Shown piece after piece: positions 1 through 5,570 of a DNA stretch of 6,309 bases. Position 1 is the stretch's first letter. Each line of letters starts with the position of its first letter. This DNA comes from Candidatus Bathyarchaeota archaeon (lineage in GTDB: Archaea > Thermoproteota > Bathyarchaeia > Bathyarchaeales > Bathycorpusculaceae), in the NCBI GenBank assembly GCA_026014845.1, contig JAOZHM010000036.1, forward strand, positions 1-6,309, written 5' to 3'. The notes beneath the pieces are model-generated. The model saw only the letters and a list, made by a program, of their open reading frames with translations, searched no databases and had not been told where the DNA came from. Position numbers and translations under genes: made by a program.

Positions 1-13
1 GAGAGATGCCTTA

Positions 14-715
14 CTACGCCCCTAACCCAATTTCCACTAATAGCCAGACTCCAACTGCAAAGATTACGACTCCAGCTAATATTTCCACGTGTTTTTCAAT
101 TCTTGCCAATCTTGTTACATACTCAATTGCCTTGAGCGCTATCGAAGTCAGGATCACCATCATTCCGATTGTAGCAATAGCATAGCTAAGCATGACCAGC
201 AAAGTGGTAGTCACACCGTATGGAACCGCCGCAACCAAAACAGGTATCAGAGTAAAACAAGGAGCTATGCCAACTATCGCAACAATCCAAGCACCCCAAC
301 TGACAGTGGACTCTTTTGTGCCGTCCTTTTCGATTTTAGTTTCATGTGAAGCATGAACAACTCGATGCTCAACATGGCTATGCGGATGAGAATGAGAGTG
401 ACCACCACGTTTGCGTCTCCAAGAAAAAAACGCATAGGCTATGCCAAATACGATTAGTAGAAATCCAGATATCTGTTGTGCTGAATTGGCGACAAATTGT
501 GACAATGTCACACTTGCGATTAGAGCTATCACTCCTATGCCCATCGAAACAGAAATGTGAATTGCCCCAGCAATTAGTGTGATTCCTGCCATTTTCTTCA
601 CCGTCCAGTTTTGGGCACGTCCAATCATAGCCAAGGGGATCTCATGATCTGGAACTAAAGTGTGAAGAGTAGCAGCTAATGCAGCAGAAATCATCAGCAT
701 TACCGTTGAATCCAT
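14..715 (-). CDS. Putative nickel/cobalt transporter-like membrane protein with His-rich loop (RcnA/UreH/NiCoT-like)
   Basis: A 233-residue integral membrane protein with about six hydrophobic segments (roughly residues 4-21, 42-70, 81-98, 139-165, 168-192 and 209-231). The first segment carries H18-x4-D23-H24, the HX4DH pattern that marks nickel/cobalt permeases. H53 lies in the next segment, and a GIAPCF stretch (149-154) recalls the Gly-x-x-Pro-Cys motif of RcnA/UreH relatives. Between segments 3 and 4 a hydrophilic loop has eight histidines in 19 residues (106-124), a likely metal-binding region. The start is ATG at 715, preceded by GAGTGA with a 5-base spacer. It is divergent from genes for nickel-enzyme maturation and a nickel enzyme, so nickel transport is a reasonable inference. 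Direction (uptake or efflux) and metal cannot be told from sequence. TauE/SafE- or LysE-like exporters and cytochrome c biogenesis CcdA-like proteins are related folds that could be confused with it. Confidence 0.72.
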   Translation of the reverse strand: MDSTVMLMISAALAATLHTLVPDHEIPLAMIGRAQNWTVKKMAGITLIAGAIHISVSMGIGVIALIASVTLSQFVANSAQQISGFLLIVFGIAYAFFSWRRKRGGHSHSHPHSHVEHRVVHASHETKIEKDGTKESTVSWGAWIVAIVGIAPCFTLIPVLVAAVPYGVTTTLLVMLSYAIATIGMMVILTSIALKAIEYVTRLARIEKHVEILAGVVIFAVGVWLLVEIGLGA

Positions 716-720
716 CTATT

Positions 721-726
721 TCACTC
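721..726 (-). promoter_or_regulatory. Ribosome binding site of the membrane transporter-like gene
   Basis: Read on the minus strand this is GAGTGA, one mismatch from the archaeal GGTGA core, 5 bases before the ATG at 715. It supports that start codon. Confidence 0.45.
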
Positions 727-747
727 TCTCTGGTTTCAATCAAACGG

Positions 748-760
748 CTTTAAAAACCTT
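748..760 (-). promoter_or_regulatory. Candidate archaeal promoter (TATA box) for the membrane transporter-like gene
   Basis: On the minus strand the sequence reads AAGG followed by TTTTTAAAG, a BRE/TATA-like element. An archaeal start site about 26 bases downstream would fall near 727, giving a leader of about 12 bases that just includes the GAGTGA ribosome binding site. The TTTAAA core is symmetric, so a weak plus-strand role cannot be excluded. Confidence 0.4.
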
Positions 761-857
761 GCTTGCAGTTAGGTCAAAAGACTTGACAGGGTCTACACAT
801 ACAATCAACGCCTGATAAGACGAAAAGAGAAGAGGGCCTGTTCCTACAAGAGTACAA

Positions 858-870
858 GCTTTCAGAAAGC
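858..870. repeat. 13-base palindrome upstream of the cooC promoter element
   Basis: GCTTTC-A-GAAAGC is a perfect 6-base inverted repeat around one central base. It abuts and partly forms the BRE of the candidate TATA box at 871-878. As RNA it would be a poor hairpin, so a protein-binding site in DNA is the more natural reading. Chance is possible for a site this short. Confidence 0.4.
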
Positions 871-878
871 GTAAATAG
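865..878 (+). promoter_or_regulatory. Candidate archaeal BRE/TATA promoter of the cooC pair
   Basis: GAAAGC (BRE-like) followed by GTAAATAG (TATA-like). Transcription would start near 900, leaving a leader of about 28 bases before the GTG at 929 and placing the in-frame ATG at 887 upstream of the transcript. The element resembles the one before cdhA (AGAAAAGC then TTAAAATA). The TATA match is imperfect. Confidence 0.4.
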
Positions 879-914
879 CCAGTTATGTGTGTACTTGCAT
901 AGAAAACTTTGAAC

Positions 915-922
915 GGGAAGAG
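915..922 (+). promoter_or_regulatory. Weak ribosome binding site of the first CooC gene
   Basis: GGGAAGAG lies 6 bases before GTG 929. It is purine-rich but not a clean GGTGA or GGAGG. Together with family alignment it favours GTG 929 over ATG 887, which has no purine-rich site in front of it. Confidence 0.4.
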
Positions 923-928
923 AATGAA

Positions 929-1708
929 GTGAAAGTAGCAATTTCTGGCAAGGGCGGCGTCGGCAAAACCATGATTGCTGGGGGCCTAGCATACTCTTTC
1001 GCAAATAAAGGACTGAAAACAATCGCCATTGATGCTGATCCTTCACCAAATCTCGCACTAACGCTAGGCTTGTCATTGGAGGAAGCCCGAAAAATAGTGC
1101 CAATATCAGAAAACAAGGAATTAATAGAATCAAAAACGAAAACTTCATATCCAGGGGTCTATCGCCTCTCGTTTACCATAGAGGATGTCATCCATGACTT
1201 TTCAGTAATGACGCCTTTTGGTGTGAATCTAATTGTAATGGGGACTGTGAAGTCGATGGGCTCAGGTTGCACTTGCCCGGCAAATTCTGTCATTCGAACT
1301 TTGCTCCGTCATCTAGTCGTGGAACGAGACGAAGTAGTCATCCTCGATATGGAGGCTGGTGTTGAACATCTAGGAAGAGGAACAGCTCGACATGTGGATG
1401 TTTTAATAGTTGTTGCGGATGCGAACATAAAATCTCTCGAAACTGCTAGGCACATTCATAATCTGGCCACAGCCGCTGGTATAAAACAAGTCTTTCTAGT
1501 TGGAAACAAAATAGGAAATAGGACCCAGAAAGAAACTGTCAGAGAATTCGCGGAAAGAAATAACTTAACAATTCTTGATCTCGTGCCTTTCGACCAAAAT
1601 GTAGTGGAGGCGGAGATGCGTGGAGAAACCCCCCTTAAGCACGAGGATTCGGCTGCTTTGCGCGTCATACAAAATTTGAGTGAAAAGCTTGGCAAAAAAG
1701 ATAACTAA
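929..1708 (+). CDS. cooC: CooC-family nickel-insertion ATPase for CO dehydrogenase, first paralogue
   Basis: A 259-residue cytoplasmic P-loop ATPase of the MinD/ParA/ArsA class that matures nickel enzymes, in this family CO dehydrogenase. The deviant Walker A GKGGVGKT spans residues 7-14, with signature Lys8 and catalytic Lys13. A DAD switch (35-37) and a Walker B region with D140-M-E-A-G and the conserved E-H-L-G-R (146-150) follow. C114-T-C116 is the CooC CxC motif, which in the characterised bacterial CooC sits at the dimer interface and binds metal. GNK (192-194) fits the nucleotide-base recognition motif. GTG 929 is chosen because it gives the usual short lead (VKVAIS) into the P-loop, has a purine-rich site upstream and lies downstream of the predicted promoter. 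ATG 887 would add 14 atypical residues. It shares a likely transcript with the second CooC gene, 42 bases downstream. Family assignment is firm; the exact client (CODH or ACS) is inferred from context. Confidence 0.92.
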   Translation: MKVAISGKGGVGKTMIAGGLAYSFANKGLKTIAIDADPSPNLALTLGLSLEEARKIVPISENKELIESKTKTSYPGVYRLSFTIEDVIHDFSVMTPFGVNLIVMGTVKSMGSGCTCPANSVIRTLLRHLVVERDEVVILDMEAGVEHLGRGTARHVDVLIVVADANIKSLETARHIHNLATAAGIKQVFLVGNKIGNRTQKETVREFAERNNLTILDLVPFDQNVVEAEMRGETPLKHEDSAALRVIQNLSEKLGKKDN

Positions 1709-1741
1709 TAAGCTGTAAGGATATTGTTGACAGAGGAGATG

Positions 1742-1745
1742 AGGG
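1742..1745 (+). promoter_or_regulatory. Ribosome binding site deciding the start of the second CooC gene
   Basis: AGGG, within GAGGAGATGAGGG, lies 5 bases before GTG 1751. The alternative ATG 1739 directly abuts GAGGAG with no spacer, which is too close to be used efficiently. TTG 1724 and TTG 1727 sit just after a weaker TAAGGA. Confidence 0.45.
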
Positions 1746-1750
1746 ATAAC

Positions 1751-2521
1751 GTGAAGACTCTTGTCACTATGGGTCGCGGTGGAACCGGAAAAACAAGCTT
1801 CGTCGCTCTAATGACCAAATACTTCATTGAAATTGGAAGCACTCCCATGCTTTTGGTTGATGTCGATCCTGATCAGAACCTTGGCGAGATGGTTGGCATT
1901 GACTTGGAAGAAGTTGGCAAGAAGTCCATTTCAGATTTGCTTGTGAAAACTTTCCTAAAAGAAGGCGGGACCACTGTTGGTGTGCCACCTACGGAGCGAA
2001 TTGAAAGCAAAATATGGGAGAAAGGCTTGTACGAAGGCGACTATTTCGATTTCATGGCTGTAGGAACAAAATGGATTGAAGGATGCTACTGTCTGCCAGA
2101 TTCAGCCCTGAAAGGAGCTCTCGGATCTCTAACAAGAAACTACAGGTATGTGCTTATCGATTCTCCAGCAGGCTTGGAACACCTAAACCGGAAAATCTCG
2201 ACAAGGGTTGACGACATCTTCGATGTGATCGATCCTTCCAAGAAATCCTTTGACCACGTTAAGCGTGCGTATCGTGTAGCCAGAGAAGTCAAGATAGATT
2301 TCAAGAATTTCTATGTAATCGGAGGTTTTAGGTTTCCAGAACGCCTAGAGAACCAAGCTAGAAAGGCTACTCAACTGGAATATTTGGGAAAAATCGCCTA
2401 CGATGAAAAAGTTGAGGAATACATCCTTTCCGGGAAGTCTTTGCTCGGTTTATCCTCAGATTCCCCAGCTTACATTTCTGTCAAGAAAATAATGGAAAAA
2501 GCTGGCTATACGAAAGGATGA
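1751..2521 (+). CDS. CooC-like nickel-insertion ATPase, second paralogue with divergent P-loop
   Basis: A 256-residue P-loop ATPase clearly related to the preceding CooC. The P-loop is MGRGGTGKTS (7-16), so Arg9 stands where the deviant Walker A normally has its signature Lys, while Lys14 is kept. Also present are D37-V-D39, the metal-binding C112-Y-C114 motif, and Walker B with D137-S-P-A-G then E143-H-L-N-R. Where the first paralogue has GNK this one has GGFRFPE, so the Asn/Lys base-recognition pair is missing. GTG 1751 is chosen from the AGGG site and from alignment with the first paralogue; ATG 1739 and TTG 1724 remain possible and would add 4 or 9 residues. A CODH or ACS maturation role (CooC or AcsF type) follows from family and from the cdhA gene 137 bases downstream. 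Division of labour, or a heterodimer with the first CooC, is inference. Confidence 0.85.
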   Translation: MKTLVTMGRGGTGKTSFVALMTKYFIEIGSTPMLLVDVDPDQNLGEMVGIDLEEVGKKSISDLLVKTFLKEGGTTVGVPPTERIESKIWEKGLYEGDYFDFMAVGTKWIEGCYCLPDSALKGALGSLTRNYRYVLIDSPAGLEHLNRKISTRVDDIFDVIDPSKKSFDHVKRAYRVAREVKIDFKNFYVIGGFRFPERLENQARKATQLEYLGKIAYDEKVEEYILSGKSLLGLSSDSPAYISVKKIMEKAGYTKG

Positions 2522-2581
2522 TCAAGCCCTCGCAAGTGCGGCAAATGGTGTTTTAGGCTAAGAATATTGCTTGGGCAATTG

Positions 2582-2593
2582 AACATTACATCT
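2582..2593 (+). repeat. 12-base direct repeat, copy 1 (upstream of the cdhA TATA box)
   Basis: AACATTACATCT, identical to the copy at 2633-2644. The copies are 51 bases apart start to start, close to five helical turns. Copy 1 overlaps the left arm of the 2591-2609 inverted repeat by three bases. A 12-base identity within so short a region is unlikely by chance. Confidence 0.6.
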
Positions 2594-2609
2594 AGAAGAG
2601 ATTTCTAGA
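2591..2609. repeat. Inverted repeat directly upstream of the cdhA BRE/TATA element
   Basis: TCTAGAA-GAGAT-TTCTAGA is a perfect 7-base inverted repeat with a 5-base spacer. Its right arm runs into the BRE, so a dimeric regulator bound here would contact or block TFB/TBP. It lies upstream of the predicted transcript, so it is not an RNA leader element. Confidence 0.55.
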
Positions 2610-2622
2610 AAAGCTTAAAATA
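2609..2622 (+). promoter_or_regulatory. Archaeal BRE/TATA promoter of the cdhABC operon
   Basis: AAAAGC (BRE-like) followed by TTAAAATA, a good archaeal TATA box. A start site about 26 bases from the box centre would lie near 2644, giving a leader of roughly 15 bases before GTG 2659. It is the best promoter match in the window and sits in the only sizeable gap within the plus-strand genes. Confidence 0.6.
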
Positions 2623-2632
2623 ATCTGCCGCT

Positions 2633-2644
2633 AACATTACATCT
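2633..2644 (+). repeat. 12-base direct repeat, copy 2 (at the predicted cdhA transcription start)
   Basis: AACATTACATCT, identical to 2582-2593. This copy ends at about the predicted start site, a position typical of a repressor site, while the other copy is upstream of the TATA box. Confidence 0.6.
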
Positions 2645-2658
2645 TCAAAATCTCGGTA

Positions 2659-5019
2659 GTGTTGTGGTTGACCAGGAAACGAGTAAACATAAAGATTAAA
2701 GAACTGAAGAGTGATCTTGGGGTTATTAGGGATTTAGAACTTGCTTTTGGAAAGGTCATTGAGGAAAAATGGGATGAACCCATGGGGCCAACGCCTTTTC
2801 CGGGAATGACGACTCTAAGAGATTGGGACATGAAGCTTCTTCAACGTTACAAGCCTTTCTATTTGCCCTTCTGTGACGTGTGCTGTCTCTGCACATTCGG
2901 AAAATGCGACCTAACAGGAGATAAACGCGGAGCTTGTGGCTTGAACATGGCGGCTCAGCAGTCGCGTATAGTGTTGCTTGCTTGCTGTATTGGAGCTGCT
3001 ACTCATATTGCACATGCAAGACACCTCATAGAACACCTAATGGAAAAATATGGTCCAAACAGCCCCCTTGACGTGGGAGGTTTAAACATAGATGTGGAGG
3101 CTCCAGTGACCCGATTGGTCTGCGGGATCAAACCTGAAAAACTGAGAGACTTGGAAGAAGCTCTCGACTATTGCGAAGAACAGGTCACACATTGTCTCTC
3201 TGTTACGCATACGGGGCAGGAAGGAAGCAATCTAGATTTTGAATCCAAGGTTCTCCACGTTGGAATGGTTGATCAACTTGGCATGGAAATCGCAGATCTA
3301 GCCCAGACCTCAGTTCTTGGTTTTCCAAAAGCTGATCCTGAAGCTCCCTTAACTGATTTGGGCTTCGGTGTAGCAGATATCTCCAAGCCCACGATTCTAG
3401 TCATAGGTCATAACGTGCCATCTTCTGTCGGGATAATCGACTATCTAACCGACAAAGGGTTATTGGGCAAAGCTGAAGTGGTAGGCATTTGTTGCACTGC
3501 CCACGACATAACAAGGTATAGTTCCATGGCTAAGATAGTGGGACCTATATCTTGGCAACTGCGTTACATTAGAAGTGGGTTAGCAGATCTAATTGTCGTT
3601 GATGAACAATGCATTCGAGCAGATACATTAGTTGAAGCACAAAAAGTCAAAACGCCAGTAATCGCTTCAAGCCCGAAAAGCTGCTTAGGACTCGAAAACA
3701 GAACCGAGACCCCATCAGAGAAGACAATATCAGACCTTGTAGAAGAGAAAGTTCCTGGAGTGCTAATTTTGGATCCAGACAAGGTTGGGGAAGTTGCGGT
3801 TGAAACTGTGATGAAAGTTGCTCCAAAACGAAACAGATTCAAGATTATCCCAAAAATAGAAGAAGTCATCAAAGCCGCACAAGAATGCACTGAATGCAAC
3901 GAGTGTAGACGAGCCTGCCCAAACGATCAACCCATACCCGAAGCTATGAAAGCGGCAGCTAAGGGAGATCTTAACCCACTTGCGGAAATTCTAGAAAGTT
4001 GTGTCGGTTGCGCCCGTTGTGACAGCGCTTGTCCGAATGATTTCCCCATACATAGCTTCCTTGTTAAGGCCGGAGAAAAACAATTGGCCAAGGAGAAGTT
4101 TAAGATGCGGGTTGGACGCGGTGCAATCCAAGACGTTGAGATAAGGGAAGTCGGGCAACCGATAGTTTTCGGTGACATTCCTGGCGTTGTAGCCATTGTC
4201 GGATGCGCCAATTATCCCCATGGTGGAAAGGAAGTTGCAGAGATCGCTGAGGAGTTCGCGAAGCGCAGGTTCATCGTTGTCACCTCTGGGTGTGCAGCCA
4301 TGTCTATAGCCATGGTCAAGGATGAGGAAGGAAAGACCCTTTACGAGAAATATCTAGGCGCCTTTGATGCCGGTGGCATCGTCAATGTGGGTTCATGCGT
4401 TTCGAATTCCCATATAGCTGGAGCAGCCATCAAGATCGCAAATATCTTCGCAAAGAGAAAACTGCGCGCTAATTACGAGGAGATCGCTGACTACATCCAT
4501 AATCGAGTTGGAGCTGTGGGTCTTGCTTGGGGAGCTTATTCTCAGAAAGCCGCCTCGATAGCTGCAGGCTTTTGGAGGCTTGGAATTCCTGTGATAGTTG
4601 GACCCCACGGAGCCAAGTATCGACGCATGCTTCTTGGCAGAAAAGACAGAGAGAAAGACTGGTATGTGTATGATGCTAGAACTGGCGACAAGGTTTATGT
4701 TGGTCCAGCTCCTGAGCATCTTTTCACGACGGCGGAAACAAAAGAAGAAGCCATGGTGCTAATAGCGAAGCTTTGCGTGAGACCCAACGACACCTCAAAA
4801 GGCCGTGCCATAAAGCTGACCCACTATATCGATCTTCACAAGCGCCTCTACGGTGTCATGCCTGACGACATACACCTATATGTTCGGAACAAGAACGATG
4901 TGCCCATCACTATGAAGAATGAGCTTCTCAAGATGTTAGAGGAGAAAGGATGGAAAGAGATGAAAATTCCAGACCCGACGTTGCTGCCTAGGCTTATCAG
5001 AAAGAGGAAGGGTGAATGA
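2659..5019 (+). CDS. cdhA: ACDS complex CO dehydrogenase catalytic (alpha) subunit CdhA
   Basis: A 786-residue nickel-iron CO dehydrogenase, close to the usual archaeal length of about 800. It interconverts CO and CO2 and passes electrons and CO within the ACDS complex. The conserved PMGPTPFP and LRDWD region (41-57) leads to N-terminal cluster cysteines C72, C75, C76, C78, C83 and C93 (D- and B-cluster type). Candidate C-cluster ligands are all present: H251 (GHN), C278/C279, C318 (DEQC), C516, C545 and C580. Two ferredoxin-type [4Fe-4S] motifs, the archaeal E and F clusters, lie at C410/413/416/420 and C448/451/454/458, each ending in CPND-x-PI. HIAHARH (116-122) after C109-C110 fits the conserved histidines proposed for proton transfer. 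Start GTG 2659 has only a weak upstream site (CGG) and a very short predicted leader; TTG 2662 or TTG 2668 are alternatives. No frameshift or lost ligand is visible. cdhB follows after one base. Confidence 0.97.
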   Translation: MLWLTRKRVNIKIKELKSDLGVIRDLELAFGKVIEEKWDEPMGPTPFPGMTTLRDWDMKLLQRYKPFYLPFCDVCCLCTFGKCDLTGDKRGACGLNMAAQQSRIVLLACCIGAATHIAHARHLIEHLMEKYGPNSPLDVGGLNIDVEAPVTRLVCGIKPEKLRDLEEALDYCEEQVTHCLSVTHTGQEGSNLDFESKVLHVGMVDQLGMEIADLAQTSVLGFPKADPEAPLTDLGFGVADISKPTILVIGHNVPSSVGIIDYLTDKGLLGKAEVVGICCTAHDITRYSSMAKIVGPISWQLRYIRSGLADLIVVDEQCIRADTLVEAQKVKTPVIASSPKSCLGLENRTETPSEKTISDLVEEKVPGVLILDPDKVGEVAVETVMKVAPKRNRFKIIPKIEEVIKAAQECTECNECRRACPNDQPIPEAMKAAAKGDLNPLAEILESCVGCARCDSACPNDFPIHSFLVKAGEKQLAKEKFKMRVGRGAIQDVEIREVGQPIVFGDIPGVVAIVGCANYPHGGKEVAEIAEEFAKRRFIVVTSGCAAMSIAMVKDEEGKTLYEKYLGAFDAGGIVNVGSCVSNSHIAGAAIKIANIFAKRKLRANYEEIADYIHNRVGAVGLAWGAYSQKAASIAAGFWRLGIPVIVGPHGAKYRRMLLGRKDREKDWYVYDARTGDKVYVGPAPEHLFTTAETKEEAMVLIAKLCVRPNDTSKGRAIKLTHYIDLHKRLYGVMPDDIHLYVRNKNDVPITMKNELLKMLEEKGWKEMKIPDPTLLPRLIRKRKGE
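5011..5015 (+). promoter_or_regulatory. Ribosome binding site of cdhB inside the end of cdhA
   Basis: GGTGA, a full archaeal Shine-Dalgarno core, 5 bases before ATG 5021. It overlaps the last codons of cdhA, so cdhB translation is probably coupled to cdhA. It decides ATG 5021 over GTG 5012, which would lie inside this site. Confidence 0.7.
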
Positions 5020-5020
5020 C

Positions 5021-5566
5021 ATGAGCGCAAAAGCAGAACCTTGGCAAACAGCTGAGATTGCTGGACCTAAAAAGGCTCTCCTTATCTTGAAGCCAGAAGT
5101 AGTAGTTGCAATGGTAAAAAGAGCAAAGCGGCCCATCCTCATCGTTGGACACCATGCCGCGGAAGATTATTCCGACGACGTCAAGATGATTGATTACGCA
5201 ATCCGCATGAGCAAGACCACTGGAATCCCGGTGGTCGCTACAGCCCATACAATAAGCGAATTTATCAAGAGAGATTTTCACTCCGTAACTTGTATGCCTG
5301 CAATGGATATTGGTAACCGGCTTGTGGATCCGGAATGGAAAGGCTTGGATGGAAAGGGCCCGTATGACCTCGCGTTGTTCATGGGACTCCCTTACTACAT
5401 GGAATTCGTGATATTGGCTGGGCTAAAATCCTTTTCCACAAACCTTAAGACCATAAGTTTAGACAGATTCTATAATCCTCATGCGACTTGGTCGTTTCCA
5501 AACCTTTCTGTTAAGGATTGGAATGAAAGTTTCGAAATAATAGTGAATAAGTTAGGAGGAGAGTGA
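5021..5566 (+). CDS. cdhB: ACDS complex CO dehydrogenase epsilon subunit CdhB
   Basis: A 181-residue soluble protein, about the usual size for CdhB (near 170). In archaea it binds CdhA as an alpha2-epsilon2 unit; its exact role is not settled, and a structural or FAD-related electron-transfer role has been proposed. An N-terminal Rossmann-like core has PILIVGHHAAE (38-48) and GIPVVATAHT (68-77). The family-typical C-terminal part has GPYDLALFMG (113-122), then TISLDRFYNPHAT (144-156) and SFPNLS. It holds a single cysteine (C91) and no cluster motif, as expected. ATG 5021 is chosen for its GGTGA site. It is separated from cdhA by one base and from cdhC by four, which places it firmly in the cdhABC operon. 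It is absent from bacterial CODH/ACS, so it supports an archaeal source. Confidence 0.94.
   Translation: MSAKAEPWQTAEIAGPKKALLILKPEVVVAMVKRAKRPILIVGHHAAEDYSDDVKMIDYAIRMSKTTGIPVVATAHTISEFIKRDFHSVTCMPAMDIGNRLVDPEWKGLDGKGPYDLALFMGLPYYMEFVILAGLKSFSTNLKTISLDRFYNPHATWSFPNLSVKDWNESFEIIVNKLGGE
5554..5561 (+). promoter_or_regulatory. Strong ribosome binding site of cdhC
   Basis: AGGAGGAG near the 3' end of cdhB, 9 bases before ATG 5571; a second purine-rich GAGTGA follows at 5561-5566. It is the longest Shine-Dalgarno match in the window. It favours ATG 5571 over the in-frame ATG 5577. Confidence 0.6.
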
Positions 5567-5570
5567 AAAG

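Larger units (their letters stand above)
2522..2658. other. Gene-free regulatory region between the CooC pair and cdhA
   Basis: This 137-base gap has no coding frame of note. From left to right it holds a short 5-base inverted repeat (2566-2579), the first copy of a 12-base direct repeat (2582-2593), a 7-base inverted repeat (2591-2609), the BRE/TATA element and the second repeat copy (2633-2644). A separate transcript start for cdhABC is therefore likely. I see no convincing terminator for the upstream genes: CGCAAGTGCG at 2531-2540 with a TTTT at 2551 is too weak to call. Confidence 0.55.

Noticed and set aside
89..582. Plus-strand open frames opposite the membrane protein gene
   Set aside because: Low-complexity translations antisense to a gene with clear membrane segments and a metal motif; no family resemblance.
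773..787. Inverted repeat GTCAA-AAGAC-TTGAC in the divergent intergenic region
   Set aside because: A 5-base arm is expected by chance in 200 bases, and no promoter element with a good position supports it.
887..928. Upstream ATG of the first CooC gene, adding 14 residues with an extra Cys-x-Cys at the N-terminus
   Set aside because: The family begins a few residues before the P-loop; the predicted promoter places transcription downstream of this ATG, and it has no ribosome binding site. The extra CxC is therefore probably not translated.
1724..1750. TTG 1724 or ATG 1739 as start of the second CooC gene
   Set aside because: ATG 1739 abuts GAGGAG without a spacer, TTG is a rare start, and GTG 1751 fits both the AGGG site and alignment to the first paralogue. 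Not fully excluded.
2531..2554. Possible terminator after the second CooC gene (CGCAAGTGCG followed later by TTTT)
   Set aside because: The stem is only three to four pairs and the T run is short and ten bases away.
2566..2579. Inverted repeat ATTGC-TTGG-GCAAT upstream of cdhA
   Set aside because: Five-base arms are weak evidence, no T run follows, and it lies outside the better-supported repeat cluster.
3886..4035. Two similar cysteine motifs in CdhA as a recent duplication or inserted ferredoxin
   Set aside because: Tandem CxxCxxCxxxCP clusters are a normal part of archaeal CdhA (E and F clusters).
3564..4719. Long minus-strand open frames opposite cdhA
   Set aside because: They lie antisense to a highly conserved coding region, have no ribosome binding sites or recognisable motifs, and are explained as shadows of the cdhA frame.
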